Positions 44,226 through 55,536 of a stretch of 64,000 nucleotides of DNA are shown piece after piece; within the stretch, counting starts at the first letter, position 1; every line of letters begins with the position of its first letter. Under the pieces are notes generated by a model. That model saw only the letters and a program-made list of their open reading frames with translations. It had not been told where the DNA came from and did no database searches. Origin of the DNA: Phytophthora sp. 'mugwort' (Eukaryota; Oomycota; Peronosporomycetes; Peronosporales; Peronosporaceae); contig JAUCEF010000002.1 of NCBI GenBank assembly GCA_033558025.1, positions 930,001 through 994,000 of the forward strand. The letters run 5' to 3'. The translations under genes were made by a program, and so were the position numbers.

Positions 44226-44765
44226 ACCTCGAGGAGCTCTGCGCTCTGGCGTTCAGCGGAATTCCCGACGTCGATCATCGCAGTCAATGAACAAGGCAAA
44301 GAAGGTTCCCAGCAATCGAGAATACCTCCTTTTCCGATCCTGGCTTGGCGCGTTCTGCTGGGCGTGGTGAAAGAGATCCAGACGAATGGTCCGACCGGAT
44401 CCAATGCGACTACGACCGGTGGGAGCGACTTGGTCGGTGGAACTTCCTCTTAATGCGGTAATGGCCGTTCGGTTAGAGGCTGAACACGGTAGCGACAGTT
44501 TCTTCATGAAAGAGGTTAATAAGGTAAGGTTTAATCATGGCTGCTTGACACCCCAGTCCACTTCTCCGATAAGTTGGTAATCGCTGCTTCCAATGTATTT
44601 TTTGTTGCTGTTTGCTTTTGCAGGACGTGTTTCGGACCCCCAGTGAGCTTACATCCTTAGCCAGCGGAGGTATCGCACAGCAACAAATGCTGTATATCCT
44701 GTTTGTAGTTGCCATCCTACACCGGACATAGAATACGTTCAAGGTATGAGCGAGGTTCTACAGTA
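44226..44765 (+). pseudogene. TBC-domain Rab-GAP fragment (TBC1D13-like), broken
   Basis: Successive frames read LEELCALAFSGIPDVDHR (44229), LAWRVLLGVV (44340), DEWSDRIQCDYDRWERLGRW (44373), then PLNAVMAVRLEAE and FFMKEVNK (44450-44520). A GTAAGG...TTTGCAG intron (44524 to about 44623) follows, then DVFRTPSELTSL and QQQMLYILFVVAIL. After one more shift comes PDIEYVQGMSEVLQ (44718-44765). These are the opening motifs of the TBC domain (GIPD, WRVLLG, KDVFRT, ILF, YVQGM), which stimulates GTP hydrolysis by Rab GTPases. The rest of the domain, including the glutamine finger, is not recognisable. Frameshifts at about 44290 and 44710 and a stop after YVQGM show it is a remnant of a cellular gene. 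Confidence 0.7.
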
Positions 44766-45137
44766 GCAAATTTGCAGCGCCGACCCAAGCCACAACCTGG
44801 GCGTCGGGAAGTGGAGGCCGATGTCTATCATTTTTAGCATCCGTGATGGCCTCGCTCAACGTGCTGCATGGTCGCTCTTCACAAAATCATCTTAGCGGCG
44901 CCGATCTGCAAATGGCACGCCTGCTCTTATCATCGATATCATAGAACGAGTATAATTATTTTATTTTTTATTTGAGCTACAATAATCATAGATACATACA
45001 CAGCTTTACCGGTAAGTACAAAAGTCCTAGCTCAAATTAATTGTTTTCATATCTGTCCCACTAAATAAACGTAACTTTACAAAAATCAAGTTATTTTGTT
45101 AAGAATCCACTGGGTGGAGCTGCAAGTCCACCACTTG
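44766..45137. other. Intergenic upstream of DUSP11-like gene
   Basis: AT-rich from 44940 to 45090, as expected for a promoter region; no exact promoter core was found. Eroded TBC sequence may extend to about 44900. Confidence 0.4.
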
Positions 45138-46013
45138 ATGCCCCGCTGCCGCAGTCGCAGTGAATCGCCGTCCCGCTACCCCCGTAGTCGCTCGCCAGCT
45201 CGCCGCCGCTCCGCATTGCGGAACGCGCATCGGAATCGCCGCTGGAGCCGCGGCAAACGGCGCGAGATGCCCAAGAAGAACCGGATTCCGGAGAACTGGG
45301 ACGATGTGGCCAAAATGGGTGCAATTGTTGGCACCTCGCGGTTCGTGCCGCTCCGCGTGCCTCTAGACGCCAAGTATCTGCCCCAATTCCATCACAAACA
45401 AGAGGAAATATGGACCCCGAGGGACTTTTTGGAGGCGCAAGGGGCTCACGAACTCAATGTCAAGATGATTATCGACCTTACCAACACGTTCAAATATTAC
45501 GACGGGGAGGGGGAGTTCAAGGATTCTGGAGTGCAATATGTCAAGCTCAAGATCGAGGGCTTCAACGGACCCCCGGATGGCCAAGATGTGCACAAATTCA
45601 TGGGCATTGTCGATGAATTCGTGGCCAAGGAGCCCGAAGGGAACATTGCAGTGCACTGCACCCACGGACTTAACCGGACAGGGTACCTTATTGTCACTTA
45701 TATGGTAAAAAGATTAGGTTACAATGTGACGGACGCCCTGGAAGCTTTCACGGTGGCTCGATCGCCGGGACTCATTAAGCACATGTACGTCGAGGATCTA
45801 TACAAACGACTCGGCGAGGACGAGGAAATGACGCTCCCAGAGCTCCCAGAATGGGCTAGTGAGAAGTACAGCAAGAGGGTAAATGAAGGTAAGAAAAGCG
45901 GCTACCGTGGCAAGCGTAGCAACCGCGGTAATCGCAGCAGAGGTGACCACAGCAGCCATGGCGAGCGTAGCAGCAGGGGTGATCACGCTACGCACGAGAG
46001 GTTCGAGGATTAG
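45138..46013 (+). CDS. DUSP11/PIR1-like RNA 5'-triphosphatase (dual-specificity phosphatase fold)
   Basis: 291 residues from the Met at 45138 (MPRCRSRSESP); an earlier in-frame Met at 45096 is possible. The N-terminus is rich in Arg-Ser dipeptides (residues 1-45), as in RNA-processing proteins. The phosphatase domain spans roughly residues 55-240 and opens with IPENWDDVAKMG and the segment TSRFVPLRVPL. The active-site loop is HCTHGLNRTG with the nucleophilic Cys at about residue 173, exactly the form found in metazoan DUSP11 and the cysteine-type mRNA-capping triphosphatases. The general acid is likely in the PPDGQDV segment. The C-terminal 40 residues are Arg/Gly/Ser repeats ending in GDHATHERFED. 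Known relatives remove gamma and beta phosphates from RNA 5' ends; capping or small-RNA metabolism is likely. No guanylyltransferase domain follows. The 3' end is 215 bases from the convergent C2/ankyrin gene. Confidence 0.9.
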   Translation: MPRCRSRSESPSRYPRSRSPARRRSALRNAHRNRRWSRGKRREMPKKNRIPENWDDVAKMGAIVGTSRFVPLRVPLDAKYLPQFHHKQEEIWTPRDFLEAQGAHELNVKMIIDLTNTFKYYDGEGEFKDSGVQYVKLKIEGFNGPPDGQDVHKFMGIVDEFVAKEPEGNIAVHCTHGLNRTGYLIVTYMVKRLGYNVTDALEAFTVARSPGLIKHMYVEDLYKRLGEDEEMTLPELPEWASEKYSKRVNEGKKSGYRGKRSNRGNRSRGDHSSHGERSSRGDHATHERFED

Positions 46014-46228
46014 ATAAAAACAAATACGTTTATGAGGTGAAGCTACGGTAGTTGTTGAAGTCGGATGTGAAGTGCGTCCTGGATAATATCGCGGCGCTTT
46101 TTGACAAAAACTTCGCGTGTTTTCAGGAGTTGTTGAAGTTCGCGAGTGAGCACAATGGACTGCGTGGTAAGAACCAATGGTAAGGTGATAGGTTCGTATA
46201 TACCGAGTCTTAGAGAAATATATAGCGC

Positions 46229-48571
46229 TTACGTTACCTTTGTGTGGGTTAGTCTGGCGCAGACACGGACTCGTGCTGGAAGCTTGCGTGGTTTTTTCTC
46301 GAGAATTTGCTGGCGAAGTGTTGGAGGCATCACATGCCACCCATCGTGATCCTTTTGGTCTAAAAGTGAGCGCAACGGGATCGTAACTTCACCTGCTACC
46401 TCTTGTCGCTTTGTATCGACGATTTGGATGTTAATTTCCTGTTGGAGCGACGACACGGCTGTAACCTGGCAGTGGAAGTCCCACACAGGATTGCAGTCAG
46501 CAATTCGCATCTCAGACTTGAAGACTTCACTGCTTTCGAGAACTGGAGTTGATCTCAGGAAGACGCGCACGAAAGGATCAATCTGCAACGTACGAAATCC
46601 ATGTTAGGCCTAGTTTAAGCGGCCTCAGAGCTATTATAGACGATCGCTGCGTACCATGTTACCAATCCGGGGATCGCGGTATGGTAAGTTTTCTGCTTGC
46701 TCGACGAACACGTCGAGGATAGCGAGACTATTCCCGTGTGCATCCCTTGAGACGCCATTCGCCGTGTCAAAGTGTTCGTTCTCGACTGTTATCTGCAATT
46801 GACCGCAAAGTTCCTGGTGATACACGTCGTAGCTCGTTAGATGGGGATAAACTGCGATTTACAGTTCACTGATACCTCAAGAGCTCGATGAAAAGAGTTC
46901 CACTCAGCTTCAAGCGCTTCTGGGAGCTGATCCGGCGGTGATCGGAGTGCAGTTGGGACGATACTCGATTCGATGAGAAGTTTTGACTTAATATAAGTTT
47001 TCTTCTTTTTCTTCTTCGCTAGCCGTGGTCGCTGAGGAGCAACCTCAAACCAGTGCCGTGCACAGAAGGACAGAATGTTAAGTATGGCTTCTTCAGAGAT
47101 AAACCATGGTCGTTCACTGTCGCGAAGTCTGTCAACGGCTTCTTGGATGTCAAGCAGCAGCACACAACGCTCGGCATCGTAGCGTGAATCAGCAGCTTCC
47201 ATCGCTGAAAGTCGCCGCATCAGCGTAGGCTCAAAACTGCTTCCCCGAACCTCCTGATCATAGCGAACTTTTGCCTCGACACATTTGCGTTCCAATGTCT
47301 GCTTCAACTGAGCCAACTCCCTACGTGTGGCTATCTTTTCAGACTCGAACGCGACCCGCTGCCGTTTGCTAATGAGAGCATACATGAGTGAAACTCGTCG
47401 AAATTCTGTGGGGAATAGAGCGGCATTCTCCCTGGACCAGACCTGGCATGCACGTTCAATGATTTCCTGATTCGCGACATCCTTCATACATTCAAAGACC
47501 GTCTCGCCTTGTACATCCTCGACATGAATTCGAGCTCCTGTTAGCAGCATTTCAAGTTAGAATGCCACTTTCCGGAATCCTAGGCTGAAAGTACCTAACC
47601 GTATCGAAGGAGTTCCTTCAGAACTGGTGGGTTTGCACGACTGGCAGCTTCCATGAGAGCCGTGCGACCAGTTTTGACGTGTGGGTGGTTGACATTAGCG
47701 CCACTCGACAACAAACGACGGACTACCTCCAAATGACCGCTCTGACACGCAGCTAGTAGAGGGGTTAACCCCATGGCCTTCACCAGTATAAGCACGAAAT
47801 ATCAGTCAGAAGAATGACGAAGTCCACAGTGAAAAGACTTGGCAACGGCTTCACGTACACTTTCGGCATCCGCACTAAAACCCATATCTAGCAGCTTTTC
47901 GACCCGGTTCAAGTTGCCTCGCATCGCTGCCTCACGGATGGTCTGCACGTTTTCTTTCTGGTAAGTAATGCAAAGGCAGCCACGGTGCTGGTTATTTTAT
48001 CTGATAGCTCGAAATGATTAAGCTATGTACACACCTTTTTACCTTCATACAGGTCTCGCAGTAGCTGCTGGTTGTCATTCTTTAGTTTAACTTGTCGCTC
48101 TTGTCGACTTCGACTCTTCTCGTCCAGCATATTTTTCTCAAAGCGGCGCATGGCACGCGCAATCTCCCGACGATGTCGAAGCAGCAGCTCTCGCTTTTCA
48201 TCCTCGCATTTGTTTTTAAAGGCTAAACTTTCTTCACGGCGTCGTTGACGCTCTTTTAAACTCAGTTGGACCACGTGGTCAGTAGCTGGGGCTTCGGACT
48301 TGACCTCCGGTGTCTTGGTAGTCTCATCCTGAGTGGCATTCGCATCAACTGGCGGGTCTCGAGCTGCCAAAAGCAGTGGCTTCTTCCAGGACGATAGACC
48401 CGTGTGCAAGTTGCAGTAGTAGGCCAGACCGCCCACGGCATCCCAACATTTGAGGTAGGCACTGTTGGCCAACTCCACCGCTTCACAACGTGCACGACGC
48501 GCTCGATAGAGAGTCTGAAGCCGTACTACCAGCTTCTCAGTCGCTTCATCCACGAAGCCAGCGTCCGACAT
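46229..48571 (-). CDS. IQ/WW/ankyrin/C2 multidomain protein, six exons
   Basis: I derive six exons: 48571-48035, 47957-47859, 47777-47600, 47537-46876, 46813-46655 and 46582-46229. The five introns are 62-81 bases with GT...AG ends and all phases fit, giving 662 residues. An IQ-like calmodulin-binding helix is at 17-33 (LQTLYRARRARC) and a WW-like motif at 41-65 (two Trp, YY, then WKKP). A charged coiled coil fills 105-179. Ankyrin repeats run about 180-305 (AMRGNLNRVEKLLDMG, then GLTPLLAACQSGHLEVV, then TGRTALMEAA). Helical segments with coiled coil and a Lys run follow, then a C2 domain at about 520-640 (LAILDVFVEQAENLP, DPFVRVFL, NPVWDFHC), split by intron 5. C2 domains bind membranes or partners, often with calcium; the calcium-binding Asp set here is partial. 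The role is unknown; a scaffold linking calcium and membrane signals, or a cilium-associated protein, is inference. Confidence 0.85.
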
Positions 48572-48671
48572 ATTTTCCCAATGTTAAATTTAGTGTCGTA
48601 GCCAGAAACAAACCGAATTGTGAGATAAACAAAACGTCTAATTAGTCGCTATTACGGTCTTCATCATATCT

Positions 48672-49358
48672 TCATCCCCAGGCCTGCCCCGTCATCGCCA
48701 GCACCTCCTGAGCAATATCGTGGTATATCTGCTGGTACTTAAGTGGAGACGGGAACTTGTGTCCTTCATCGTGCTCGAACTTGACTCTTCTAGTTTCTGT
48801 GAAGCTACGGAACAGCTTCTCCGACTTGGGGGCCAGCGGATCCGCCTTGCCAATTACATGCACCGACGGGACGTCGATGGCCCCGTCGACTGACGTTTTC
48901 GCCGACTCTAGTAGCTGTTGCGTCTCCGGATTGCGAGGGTAGAATCCCCCTACCAGCACGCAAGCCTTCCAAGGGACGTGGCCGTAGGTCGAGAGGTAGT
49001 GTGCTGTCAATAAAGTGGCCATGGCCGCCCCCTGGGAGAACCCCAGCAAGGCGTCCACCCCACCCAGAGCCTGCACCTGGCCCGTCAGGTAGTCCAGAGA
49101 GTGCTCAAAGCCCTCGTAGCGGTACGTCTCGCCGTCCTCTCGCTGGAAAGCGTCCCACCACTGGTAGAACGGACCGCTCTCACCGTAGAACGAGCGCACT
49201 AACTCCGGCACCGGGCCCGTTGCGGCCCACGGCGCGTCCACATACACTAGCTCGGCCTTTAATCCAAAGGCTTGACGTAGGGCGGAGGTCTGGCGCTGCA
49301 GGATGCTGCCACTGGTGCGCCAGCCATGCAGGCAGAGCACTCGAATGGGGCGGGTCAT
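48672..49358 (-). CDS. FSH1/OVCA2-like serine hydrolase
   Basis: 228 residues. I chose the Met at 49358 (MTRPIRVLCLHGW) because the alpha/beta-hydrolase fold starts there; the frame is open to 49433 but the extra 25 residues have no counterpart in the family. The family signatures are the oxyanion segment LCLHGWRTSG at 8-17, the nucleophile elbow GFSQGAAMA with Ser108, GKADPLAP with Asp173 and HDEGHKFPS with His200, a complete catalytic triad. Length is typical of FSH1 and human OVCA2, which act on ester or thioester substrates. It lies upstream of the IQ/WW/ankyrin/C2 gene on the same strand, with 100 bases between its stop and that gene's start; they are likely separate transcripts. Confidence 0.93.
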   Translation of the reverse strand: MTRPIRVLCLHGWRTSGSILQRQTSALRQAFGLKAELVYVDAPWAATGPVPELVRSFYGESGPFYQWWDAFQREDGETYRYEGFEHSLDYLTGQVQALGGVDALLGFSQGAAMATLLTAHYLSTYGHVPWKACVLVGGFYPRNPETQQLLESAKTSVDGAIDVPSVHVIGKADPLAPKSEKLFRSFTETRRVKFEHDEGHKFPSPLKYQQIYHDIAQEVLAMTGQAWG

Positions 49359-50362
49359 TTTGGATAGACTGTGTATAAAATTCATATAAAATATTGTCGA
49401 AAAATGTATACCGTGTTCAAAATTAGTTTGCAAAATATAATTTTTTATAAAAGAAAAAATGACAAAAAATCATTTTCAAATTTCAATGGAGCAAGCAATG
49501 ACAAAAAAATCATTAACAAGTTTCAATGGAGGACTGTGATTTGCTGAACCGCTTCGAGTTGGTCGTTGTCTCCCTTAATTTGCTCATCGAGCGGGTCATA
49601 TGGATGCTCAGGCGCGTTCTTATTTACGGCCTGCAGAAAAAACTTGCACTTAGCGTCTATCGTAACCTTGTCAAGCCAAGGACAGCGTGCTTGTCAGCAC
49701 GCTAGGCCATCACCCATACGGGCGTGTTGACCGAGCACGCCAACATTCCATGCAGCAAGCTGCCATGCGTGAGCTGCCTTCGACGGACAGCACGTGCATG
49801 GCAGGCAGCCGCCGAAGGTACGTACCGGGTGCGTACCTGCACACAAACAACTTTAGGAAAACGAAACGTAGCTTACATTTAGATTAAGTATACAACAATG
49901 AAAAGAAGCCTACCAAGTAAAGGGGCCCATAGAGAGTACGAGGGTGCCCCCATGAGCACACGCATGTCGTGGCTAGCAAAAAGAAATTCACTCGAAAAGG
50001 TAAGTCATCTTCCACAAGTCCCAACGCCAAGCCTACCTGCTTCCTCCTCCGAACTGCACGTACCGAGCCGCCGCATGACATACGGTAGCTGGGAGGAATT
50101 CGTGGCAGTCGCTGTCGTCGCTATCGTCGCTGTCGCGCCGAAAGTGATGTGACCGTGAGTAGTTGTTCCGTGTTTGAACACCCCACTGCACAATATGTGT
50201 GGTCAGGACTGGAATTTCAGTGTTTGGCGTCGTACACTGACTGGTGCAAATACGACTAGATGGCTGTTGGTAGTGCCTGTGGGTAGTCTGCTCAGATTAT
50301 TTGCAATTTCTATTTTTGGAATTGCCGATCTTGAACCTGCCCCGTTTTGCAAAGTAAGTTCC
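49359..50362. other. Intergenic between gene island and array 2
   Basis: The AT-rich 49359-49540 contains a near-perfect direct repeat (ATGACAAAAAA(A)TCATT... CAA.TTTCAATGGA) at about 49459 and 49498. A GTAAGT follows a short plus frame near 49999 (MSWLAKRNSLEK), but no exon partner is evident. No gene can be supported. Confidence 0.4.
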
Positions 50363-50508
50363 TGTTCAAGTAATAGCATGGACGTTGATAGATTGATGGA
50401 TACATTCAGGCAAAAGATTTTTATTGGCTGGTTAGCTTTCTTATGTATGATTAATGAATCACTTTCCGAATTTCATTCCAGTTCGACTAGCCAGCGCATG
50501 ATTTAACA
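50363..50508 (+). repeat. Array 2, LTR 1 (divergent 5' part)
   Basis: It starts TGTTCAAGTAATAG and ends ATTTAACA, 146 bases. It differs from LTRs 2 and 3 at many sites up to about 50455 and is identical after that. Confidence 0.7.
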
Positions 50509-52338
50509 GGTTAACAGCCGCACACTTGGAGAGATGAGCCGACAGTCTTCTTCAAAGCAGCGCCGCGCTGAGTTGGATCTTGGGTGCGCCGTTCTGATCC
50601 AAATTTTGGTAAACTGATTAAGAAATTTTAAATTGACGTTTTCGATGGATCGGTCGAGCATGGAGCAATTGATTCTGGAGTGGCCACGTGGTTTATAAGC
50701 TTTGAAGCACTGCTTGAAATGCAGGAAGATTTATACCAACTTCAAACCCCTGAACATATAAATGCACTGATTTTTTCAGCATTTGGGGGGAGCAGCAAAC
50801 CAATGGTATATTTCTAATATTTTCTATTTGCACTCGCGCTCCTTTTCGAGCCTTGGGCGCGAGCTCAAAAGAGAATTTGGTAGTAAGCTGTCCATGACAC
50901 ACCTTGGCCATCTGGCGGCTAATAAAAAACAATGAAGCGTACCGGGAGTATTCGCTGCGCCTCCGGGCAATGGCTGCTGCGATTTCTCATGACGGTTTTG
51001 GAACATTGGTGTCTAATAATTTAGCACTCAGCCCATTTATTTCTAACGCATGGCGCAAGCACACATAGAACTAACGCATGTAATCGAGAAGATTAGAAAT
51101 ACCCAACTCACGAGTTTGGCCGAGCCATCTCAGGCTATGTGCAATCAAAGGAAACCAACGTGCCCTGTTATTTCCGCCTCGATGGTCGGTGTCTGCGAAT
51201 CAACTGCCGACGACCTCAAGACAAATATGGGAAAGCGAAAATATGCAGATACTGAATTTAAGAGGGAAGGTAACTTTAAGATACGTGATTACTTGGAAAT
51301 TCGCTCTTGTACTTGTGGAGAACTACCAGATATCAGGACAAATATGAGGCACGCCAGTCAAGTGGAGTCGCTTATCTTCCTGTCGAAAATCATGTGATAG
51401 GAAAATGAAACGAGATGACAAATCAGAATAAAGATAGTGAACCTCGCTCATTTAATTTAAGATCGTGGCATCCAAGGTTCAAGTTGTGACCCTGAAATTC
51501 CAGAAGGCGCCACGAAAATTGACTCTGGTTCAACTTATCACGTGAATGGTAATCGTGAAAATTGTTTAATCTTCACAAATGTGAGACGCCCGCTCTCGAG
51601 ATTGTAGATGGCGTGCTGATGGGTGGTGACGAAAAAGGAAAAAAAATGACTATGGACGAACTTAGCGGCGCAGTGTTATTAGACAACGTTCTTGATGCTC
51701 CTGGGTTTAAGAGAGCTCTCCTTTCAGTGAAACAATTGAATGATGACAGAATGAAATCTTAATTTTCTGACAAGGAGTATTTCATATTTAATAAACCATA
51801 TTAGGTGGATCGGTGCGGCGAGGAGTGTACATATTAAACATTGCGGCCGGTTTGGCGGCCTGTGCATTACGGACAAATTCAATTGTGGACTGGCTCCAAC
51901 TACTCGGCCATGTAAACCACCGCTCAATAATCAAACTGTCAAAACTAACGCTGTCAAAGGGCTCAAAACCGCGGGTCCTCTCGCACCCTCTGAGTCATGT
52001 GTAGTGTGCGCACAAGGAAAGATTGGTCGATCCCCTGGTCCATACAAGGCGTCAAGGTCTTCCGGAGCACAAGACGACGTTTGCCATGGCGGCCTCGCTG
52101 GTCTGTTTGGGCCAAGTTATTTTGGTAGCCAGTATTAGTATGCCCTAAAGTGGATAGGACGTCCCGAACAACCGTCTATTTCTTAAAGCACAATGACGAA
52201 GCGGCAACTTGGGTCGAACTTATATGAACCGGCGATTTAATGAATCGAACAATATCAAGGTATACAGATCTGACAATAACGGAGAATTTCAAGATGGGGG
52301 TTTCCAAAAAGTCTTCGATGACGAAGGTATTACAATAA

Positions 52339-52979
52339 TGGTCCTCGTTAAGGCAGCAGCAAGAGAGCACGGCCGCAGTAGTAGTATCGCTACGCCGCTG
52401 ATTGGCTAAAACGCATTCGCCATCTTGCTGCCTACCATTTCTATCTTGCCTCGATTTTAGTGCAAAGTGCAGCAGAAAGTCAAGTCCACTCCCTCTTGTA
52501 GCAGCATGCCTCTCCAAAGTGAGGTTATTACAGGAAGTTCCTCCCCCTCCAGAGCGGAGGAACTTCCTGTAGTGACCTGCGCGGGATCGGGGGACGACGC
52601 CACGCACTGCACGGACTTGGAGGACGGCACGGACTCGGAGGAGGCCTCCACGGACTGCACGGGTTTGGAGAAGACCAGGAACTGCACCAAATTGGAGTAG
52701 GCTGTCACAGACTGCACAGGCGTGAAGGCTGTCGCGGACTGCAGTAGCTTGGAGGCTGTCGCAGACTGTAGGAGCTTAGAAGAGGTCGCAGGCTTGGAGT
52801 AGGCAACGGACTGAAAGGAGAATGACACGGACTGCACGGACTTGGAGAAGGGGGAGGATTGTGAATTTGCAGCGGCCGTTGTTGTTGCTACTGGGGCTCT
52901 CAGTTTGATCTGCTTATGATTGGATAAACTTGCAGGGTGGTTTTGCGACGCTACCTGCTGTTGTCAGAACTGAGAACCA
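52339..52979. mobile_element. 641-bp insertion inside integrase, copy 1
   Basis: The integrase frame GIT before 52335 continues as EMSDPDVHYQNGV after about 52984 if this block is removed, as expected for Copia. Its ends are TGGTCCTC and GAGAACCA, an imperfect inverted repeat, and TAATGG-like sequence is found at both junctions. It contains QSV-type repeats on the minus strand and a 15-bp inverted repeat (52530-52544 with 52556-52570, loop of 11). It resembles a small non-autonomous DNA element. Confidence 0.6.
52530..52570. repeat. Perfect 15-bp inverted repeat, 11-base loop
   Basis: Arms ACAGGAAGTTCCTCC and its reverse complement. Present at the same place in all three copies (57705 and 62881). 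Confidence 0.95.
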
Positions 52980-55536
52980 CTAATGGAAATGTCTGATCCC
53001 GACGTCCATTATCAAAACGGTGTCAAGAACGAACACATCGAACTATCGCAGACGCTACTCGCACTATCATGCTTCAAGCCAAGTTCCCACACTATCGGAG
53101 CACGAAGATCGAAGCACAATGTACGCAAGAAATCGAGTTCTTTCTCGCTCTGACCCTAACAAAACGCCTTCCGAAACGTTTTGGGGACGAAAAACTGACT
53201 TAAAACTTGTCAAACCTTTTGGGCAACGGTGTGTTGTCGTACTCGTTTTCTGGAAAAAGTCGACAGCTTACAAGTTCCGACCCAAGGGTAGGCCAGGCGG
53301 AAGTGATCCTCAACGAAAAGGTTTATGCCACCGGGAGAGTAATCAAGTGGTGCGCAGTCGAAGTGTCATTTTTCGAGAGCCACCGAAGTCTGAATCAAAA
53401 GTGAGTGGTTTATCCGGAAACGACGTGGATGTAAATCATTCGGAACATGACGTGATCGATGAACCGGATCCGATACCTATAATGTCTGATGTTAATAACG
53501 ATCATCGAGATGAAGACGAAGATATTGAAGATGACAATCCGTAAGATCTCCTAGACACGGATCATGAACCCGAAGTAATGCTATGAATGAATCTGTTGGA
53601 TCGGCTTTGACTCCTTATCAAGTGGATGAGATTAATGGTTTTAATTTTGTCAACCCATCTCCGACGATCAGAACGGGTCGCAAATCGGTCACTTGTCTTA
53701 GTACTCAGCACTGTGCATGTCACGCTGCGGGAAGTTATTCACGAGCCCCTAGATTTGAAGAAAGCACAAAATCCAAACAGTTGGTCCTTTTGAAAAAGGA
53801 CATTCAAGAAGTAGTTGAATAAAAGCCAGCGATACATTTGATCTCGTCGAACCATCGGCAGGAGCCCATATAATAGGCTCCACAATTGTTTTGTGAGTTA
53901 TGTCAGACGAATGCGGGGAAGTTGAGCGTTTAAAGGCTCGTTTTCCACACGTCATGGGGGTCAAACAAAGTTATATTAATGGGAGCTTATGCAATGAACA
54001 TCAGCTCAGTCCGATAAGGGACGAGAGAGGCGGGTATTTCTTGCTTGCGTGGCGTTCTTCTGGAATTGAAGTGAGGGGAGAACGCCACGTCCATCAAGTG
54101 GTCCCTGGAGAGCGACCCGGACAACCGCAGATATACCGGTATGCACCGGTATACCAGAAGTACAACTTGAAGTGGAAACATAATTCCCTGGCTTCACCAC
54201 GAAAATACAGCATATGAGCTCAGGGTTTTACACAGGAATTTCTGAAAGACTATTTTCGAAACTTATGCCCCATTGGCCAACCTTAACTCAATCCGTGTAT
54301 TTTTGCGTTGGCTACCCAAAAAGGGACGCGCGTAGGCCAATGCGATGTTCCGACAGCGAACGCCGACGCAGGATTGTCCGAGATACTTTATGTTCGACAA
54401 CCACGCGGATTTGAAGAAATGAGTAAATCACATGTGTGGAAACTAAAGAAAGCCCTGTACGGACTTAAACCAGCTGACAGGGAATGGAAAGTGGAGCTTA
54501 ATAATTATCTCGTAGCGTATGGTTTTGTGCCTAAAAGAGAAGATTCATGTGTTTGTACTCATCCAGTTGACAAATTAATTGCTCATCAATGTGGATAATA
54601 TTTTCATCGGTTACCATGGCGAATGTGAACTTCTAAGAGTGATGCAAACACTTCATTCCAAGTACCAAAGTACAGAGCTCGGCAATGTACGTTGGATTTT
54701 GGGGATACGAAATAACATGGACGTAAATCGAGTCATGACACTGGACCAAACACAATTTGCATCTGAGGTGTTGCAACGTTTTGATATGGAAGACTGTCGA
54801 CCCCGAAAGACACCTATCAATCAAGCCACAATTTTATACAAACGAGCCGAAGAATAAAAACTATCCCTACCCGACAAGCCGTTGGGGCTCTCCTCTACCT
54901 GGCACGCGTTATTCGACCTGATATCGCTTTCGCAGTAAATCAAATTGCCGCGCACGCATCCAGGCCTCCGAAATCTCACTGGATCGCAGTAAAACATCCT
55001 AAGATGTATCGAAGACACTAAAATATGGGTCTCATCTACGTTCGAAATGAATTGGTCGTTCCAGTCAGAGTGCAGATTGGGCCAACAACGGAGAGGATCG
55101 CAAAAGCAATATCTGGGAATTCTCGTGCAAGTATTCGGCAACGCTGTGTCTTGGCAAACCAAAGGACAACGGCTTGTCTCAAAATCCTCTACCTGATATG
55201 TTGCTGCAGATGATGGAGTGGTGGAAGAATTTGGATACGGATGCTGCTTCAAAATTGGTAAGATCGCAAGATAACTTAGTTATCCCGGCTATGATTGCAA
55301 CAAGTCTGCTATTCCGAGGATTGTGAACGATGAACATTTACCAGCTCAGAAAACGGTGGATTGCCGCGTCTTCTCGATCCGCGATGCTATTAAATGTGGA
55401 CATCTTCAACTTACTTACTGCCCAACTACAGTGATGCTAACCGATGAATTTTACTAAGGCACTTGGAAAACTCGCTTTCGCGAGCGTCGCGATGCCATTG
55501 GAATTAAAAGGCTAACGTCCAGCGCTGGCGGGGAAG

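Larger units (their letters stand above)
50525..55530 (+). pseudogene. Array 2, copy 1: Copia gag-pol, broken
   Basis: Domain order is that of Copia. Gag is at 50600-51400 (ELKREFGSKLSMTHLG, HIELTHVIEKI) with a degenerate knuckle CTCGELP near 51308. The protease Asp-Ser-Gly is in TKIDSGSTYHVNG near 51521. Integrase runs 51990-52335 (CAQGKIGRSPGPYKA, YRSDNNGEFQDGG) and resumes at 52980 (SDPDVHYQNGV) to 53390 (NRVLSRSDPNKTPSETFWG, VRSRSVIFREPP). Reverse transcriptase is at 53740-54850 (KTDECGEVERLKARF, LKKALYGLKPADREW, then INVDNIFIGYHG where YVDD is expected). The RNase H region is at 54860-55500 (LLYLARVIRPDIAFAVNQ, DAIKCGHLQLTYCP). More than ten stops or frameshifts and the damaged YVDD make it inactive. 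Confidence 0.85.

Noticed and set aside
49359..49433. Extra 25 residues at the start of the FSH1-like protein
   Set aside because: The hydrolase fold begins right after the Met at 49358 and the extension has no family counterpart.
52457..52837. 126-codon minus-strand frame with QSV repeats
   Set aside because: It is confined to the nested insertion, repetitive and without a recognisable domain.
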